A DNA stretch of 7,287 nucleotides from an uncultured Eubacteriales bacterium. GTDB lineage: Bacteria > Bacillota > Clostridia > Christensenellales > UBA1242. Within the stretch, counting starts at the first letter, position 1. Each line of letters begins with the position of its first letter. The DNA lies in contig CARBWQ010000044.1 of assembly GCA_948949055.1 (NCBI GenBank), positions 1-7,287 on the forward strand, written 5' to 3'. The position numbers and the translations under genes are program-made. The notes beneath the pieces were generated by a model that was given only the letters and a program-made list of their open reading frames with translations, had not been told where the DNA came from and did no database searches. Below are positions 5,783 through 7,287 of this stretch, one piece after another.

Positions 5783-6598
5783 TTAATTTTTTATTTTATT
5801 TAAATTTTTATGATGGAAATAATCTTGATAATTAATATTATTTTTTTCACAATAATTAATTATTTTTCTATTTAATATATTTAAATATCTTTGATTTCCT
5901 TTGACATATATATCAAAGTAATATTCAAATAGGTGAGGATAGTTTTCTTTTACATACTTTAAAATTGTGGGCTTGTAAGGTCCTCGCAAGTTTAAATCCT
6001 CAAACCAGTATTCATCAATGTAGTCTTTGGTTTTCTCTATAATACTTTTATAGTCGGTTATGCCAATAAAAATTGGTGACATGAAGAGAACTGTTCTGAT
6101 TCCATTTTCATGCAAAGTTTTTAGGGCAAATAGTCTATCTTCGATTGAACTTGCTCTGTCCATATCTCTACTGAATTTTTCATCAAGAGTATTTACCGAC
6201 ATTGCAACTGTTAGATTTTTTATCTGTTTTAAAATGTCAACATCTCTAAGTATCAACTTGTTTTTGGTGGAAATTTGAATTATCGCATTTGAACCGGTCA
6301 GCTGAGATAATATATTTCTTGTCAGCATATATTTAGCTTCTAGTGGATTATAACAATCGGTTACACTGGATAAAAATATTGTCTTTCCCTCAATCTTTTT
6401 TAAATTGATTGGTTTGTCGCATTTCTTGACATCAACAAATTCTCCCCATGGTTCATCATGCTTAGAAAATCGTTTCATGAAACAAGCATAGCAATATTTA
6501 CAGGCATGAGGACAGCCTACATATGGGTTTATTGTATAGTCAGCTTGCAGGTTGGAATTGGTGAGATAATCTTTAACTTTGATTTCATTTACAATCAT
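5783..6598 (-). CDS. Radical SAM protein, SPL-like (COG1533) group
   Basis: A 271-residue soluble iron-sulfur enzyme. The N-terminal YTINPYVGCPHACKYCYAC (21-39) carries the CxxxCxxC cluster motif (Cys29, Cys33, Cys36) that binds the 4Fe-4S cluster activating S-adenosylmethionine; a fourth cysteine follows at 39. The segment SSVTDCYNPLEAKYMLTRNIL (77-97) is the second hallmark of this group, here with Cys82 where many relatives have Pro. An alternating strand/helix core follows to about residue 215, with a helical, basic, Lys/Asn-rich tail. It resembles the widespread uncharacterised SPL-like proteins and is shorter than true spore photoproduct lyase (about 340 residues), so DNA repair should not be assumed. 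The ATG is preceded by AAGGT (6605-6609), 6 bases away. It lies 15 bases downstream of another minus-strand gene, probably in one operon with it. Confidence 0.85.
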   Translation of the reverse strand: MIVNEIKVKDYLTNSNLQADYTINPYVGCPHACKYCYACFMKRFSKHDEPWGEFVDVKKCDKPINLKKIEGKTIFLSSVTDCYNPLEAKYMLTRNILSQLTGSNAIIQISTKNKLILRDVDILKQIKNLTVAMSVNTLDEKFSRDMDRASSIEDRLFALKTLHENGIRTVLFMSPIFIGITDYKSIIEKTKDYIDEYWFEDLNLRGPYKPTILKYVKENYPHLFEYYFDIYVKGNQRYLNILNRKIINYCEKNNINYQDYFHHKNLNKIKN

Positions 6599-6613
6599 AA
6601 TTTTACCTTGATT

Positions 6614-7287
6614 TTATAATTCAAAGGTATCATTTGCTTGACGAACAGCAATTGCCATTAACGCAATCTCGTAAATCCAACCTTGCTCTAAGTGCGTAAT
6701 TAGAGAAAGAGCATCTTCATCGCTAATATTGTTTTTAGAGATATAGTTAAGTGCAGACGTAAAGTCATTTAATCGATCCTCTTTTTCGATCTTATTATCT
6801 TGTAACCATTTATTGATACGGACTAGATATTTTTCTTCTACTCTGCCACTATAATCTTTAAACATTTGCATAATCTTTGGTTTAATGTTCTCTGGCTGAT
6901 TTGATATATTTGCGTATTTATCCCAGTCGATGGATACCGGCTTTCTGTCTGCCAACTCTTTTATAATTTTTTCTTTTTCACTATCACCATTCGCCCACAG
7001 CCTATCGAAATCTTCACAATATCCTTCGCCTAAATATGTGTTGATAAAATTTCGTACTATATCAAGATCATCTTTTCCCACATGTCTTAAATAACACATT
7101 GTATAATATTTTAAGTGACTGTCTGTTATGGGTTCATAAAGCCTTGCCTTGATTTTTTCAAGTGTATTTTCTTCTGCTTTAATTGCGTGGTCAATAAGGT
7201 CTTTTGCGTTTTTAGGTCCGATCTTATCAGCGAGCAATTTTTCTCTTAATGTATTGTTGTTGTCATAGATTATATCAGAAACTTGTT
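6614..7287 (-). CDS. Unrecognised helical protein, 5' end missing
   Basis: The frame is open from its TAA stop at 6614-6616 to the right edge, giving 223 visible residues. The TTG at 7237 is not needed as a start because reading continues upstream without a stop (the residues before it include NNNTLREK). I do not recognise the family. The sequence is soluble, rich in charged residues and predicted helical throughout, with no signal peptide, membrane segment or cysteine cluster motif. It has several Trp and aromatic positions (for example LWANG, IDWDKYAN, INKWLQDN, EQGWIYEIA) and ends in TFEL. It looks like the C-terminal part of a longer protein built of helical repeats or a helical bundle. 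The short 15-base gap to the radical SAM gene suggests co-transcription. It could be a partner or substrate of that enzyme, or unrelated to it. Confidence 0.75.
   Translation of the reverse strand, partial: QVSDIIYDNNNTLREKLLADKIGPKNAKDLIDHAIKAEENTLEKIKARLYEPITDSHLKYYTMCYLRHVGKDDLDIVRNFINTYLGEGYCEDFDRLWANGDSEKEKIIKELADRKPVSIDWDKYANISNQPENIKPKIMQMFKDYSGRVEEKYLVRINKWLQDNKIEKEDRLNDFTSALNYISKNNISDEDALSLITHLEQGWIYEIALMAIAVRQANDTFEL

Noticed and set aside
5783..6598. Spore photoproduct lyase
   Set aside because: The protein is much shorter than SplB and matches only the general group motifs; a specific DNA repair role is not supported.
7235..7237. TTG as the start of the last gene
   Set aside because: The frame continues without a stop to the window edge with similar composition, so the gene is better read as truncated.

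Overview
The window comes from an AT-rich, low-GC Gram-positive-type genome (Bacillota or a close relative). The support is strong AGGAGG-type Shine-Dalgarno sites, consensus vegetative promoters, intrinsic terminators, and closest family resemblance of the ABC, TetR and MurJ/SpoVB-like proteins to Bacillota members. The standard bacterial code fits: long frames read through with TGG for Trp, and TGA works as a stop in an ATGA gene overlap. I cannot name a genus.

Layout from left to right. (1) The 3' part of a MurJ/SpoVB-type lipid-linked oligosaccharide flippase gene (+), cut by the left edge. It ends in a bidirectional intrinsic terminator shared with the convergent operon. (2) A minus-strand operon of three overlapping genes at 1429-4842: two paralogous ABC ATPases followed by one ABC-2 permease with a very large extracytoplasmic domain. 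(3) A divergent TetR/AcrR-family regulator gene (+), 5012-5590. The 169-bp gap between it and the operon holds two interleaved consensus promoters arranged around one dyad, plus a second inverted repeat just before the tetR ribosome binding site. (4) An extremely A/T-rich convergent gap at 5591-5782 with a symmetric terminator. (5) A minus-strand pair: a radical SAM protein of the SPL-like group and, upstream of it, the 3' part of an unrecognised helical protein cut by the right edge.

The central unit is a self-contained regulated exporter. The TetR protein probably senses a ligand and controls its own gene and the divergent ABC operon. The two ATPases probably form a heterodimer that drives the single permease. 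The substrate cannot be read from the sequence; drug, peptide or lipid-like compounds are the usual cargo of this class.

I did not find a wholly new system. The most informative non-coding structure is the symmetric divergent promoter at 4888-4930. No tRNA, rRNA, CRISPR array, insertion sequence or attachment site was seen. All intergenic gaps are shorter than 200 bp and are described below.
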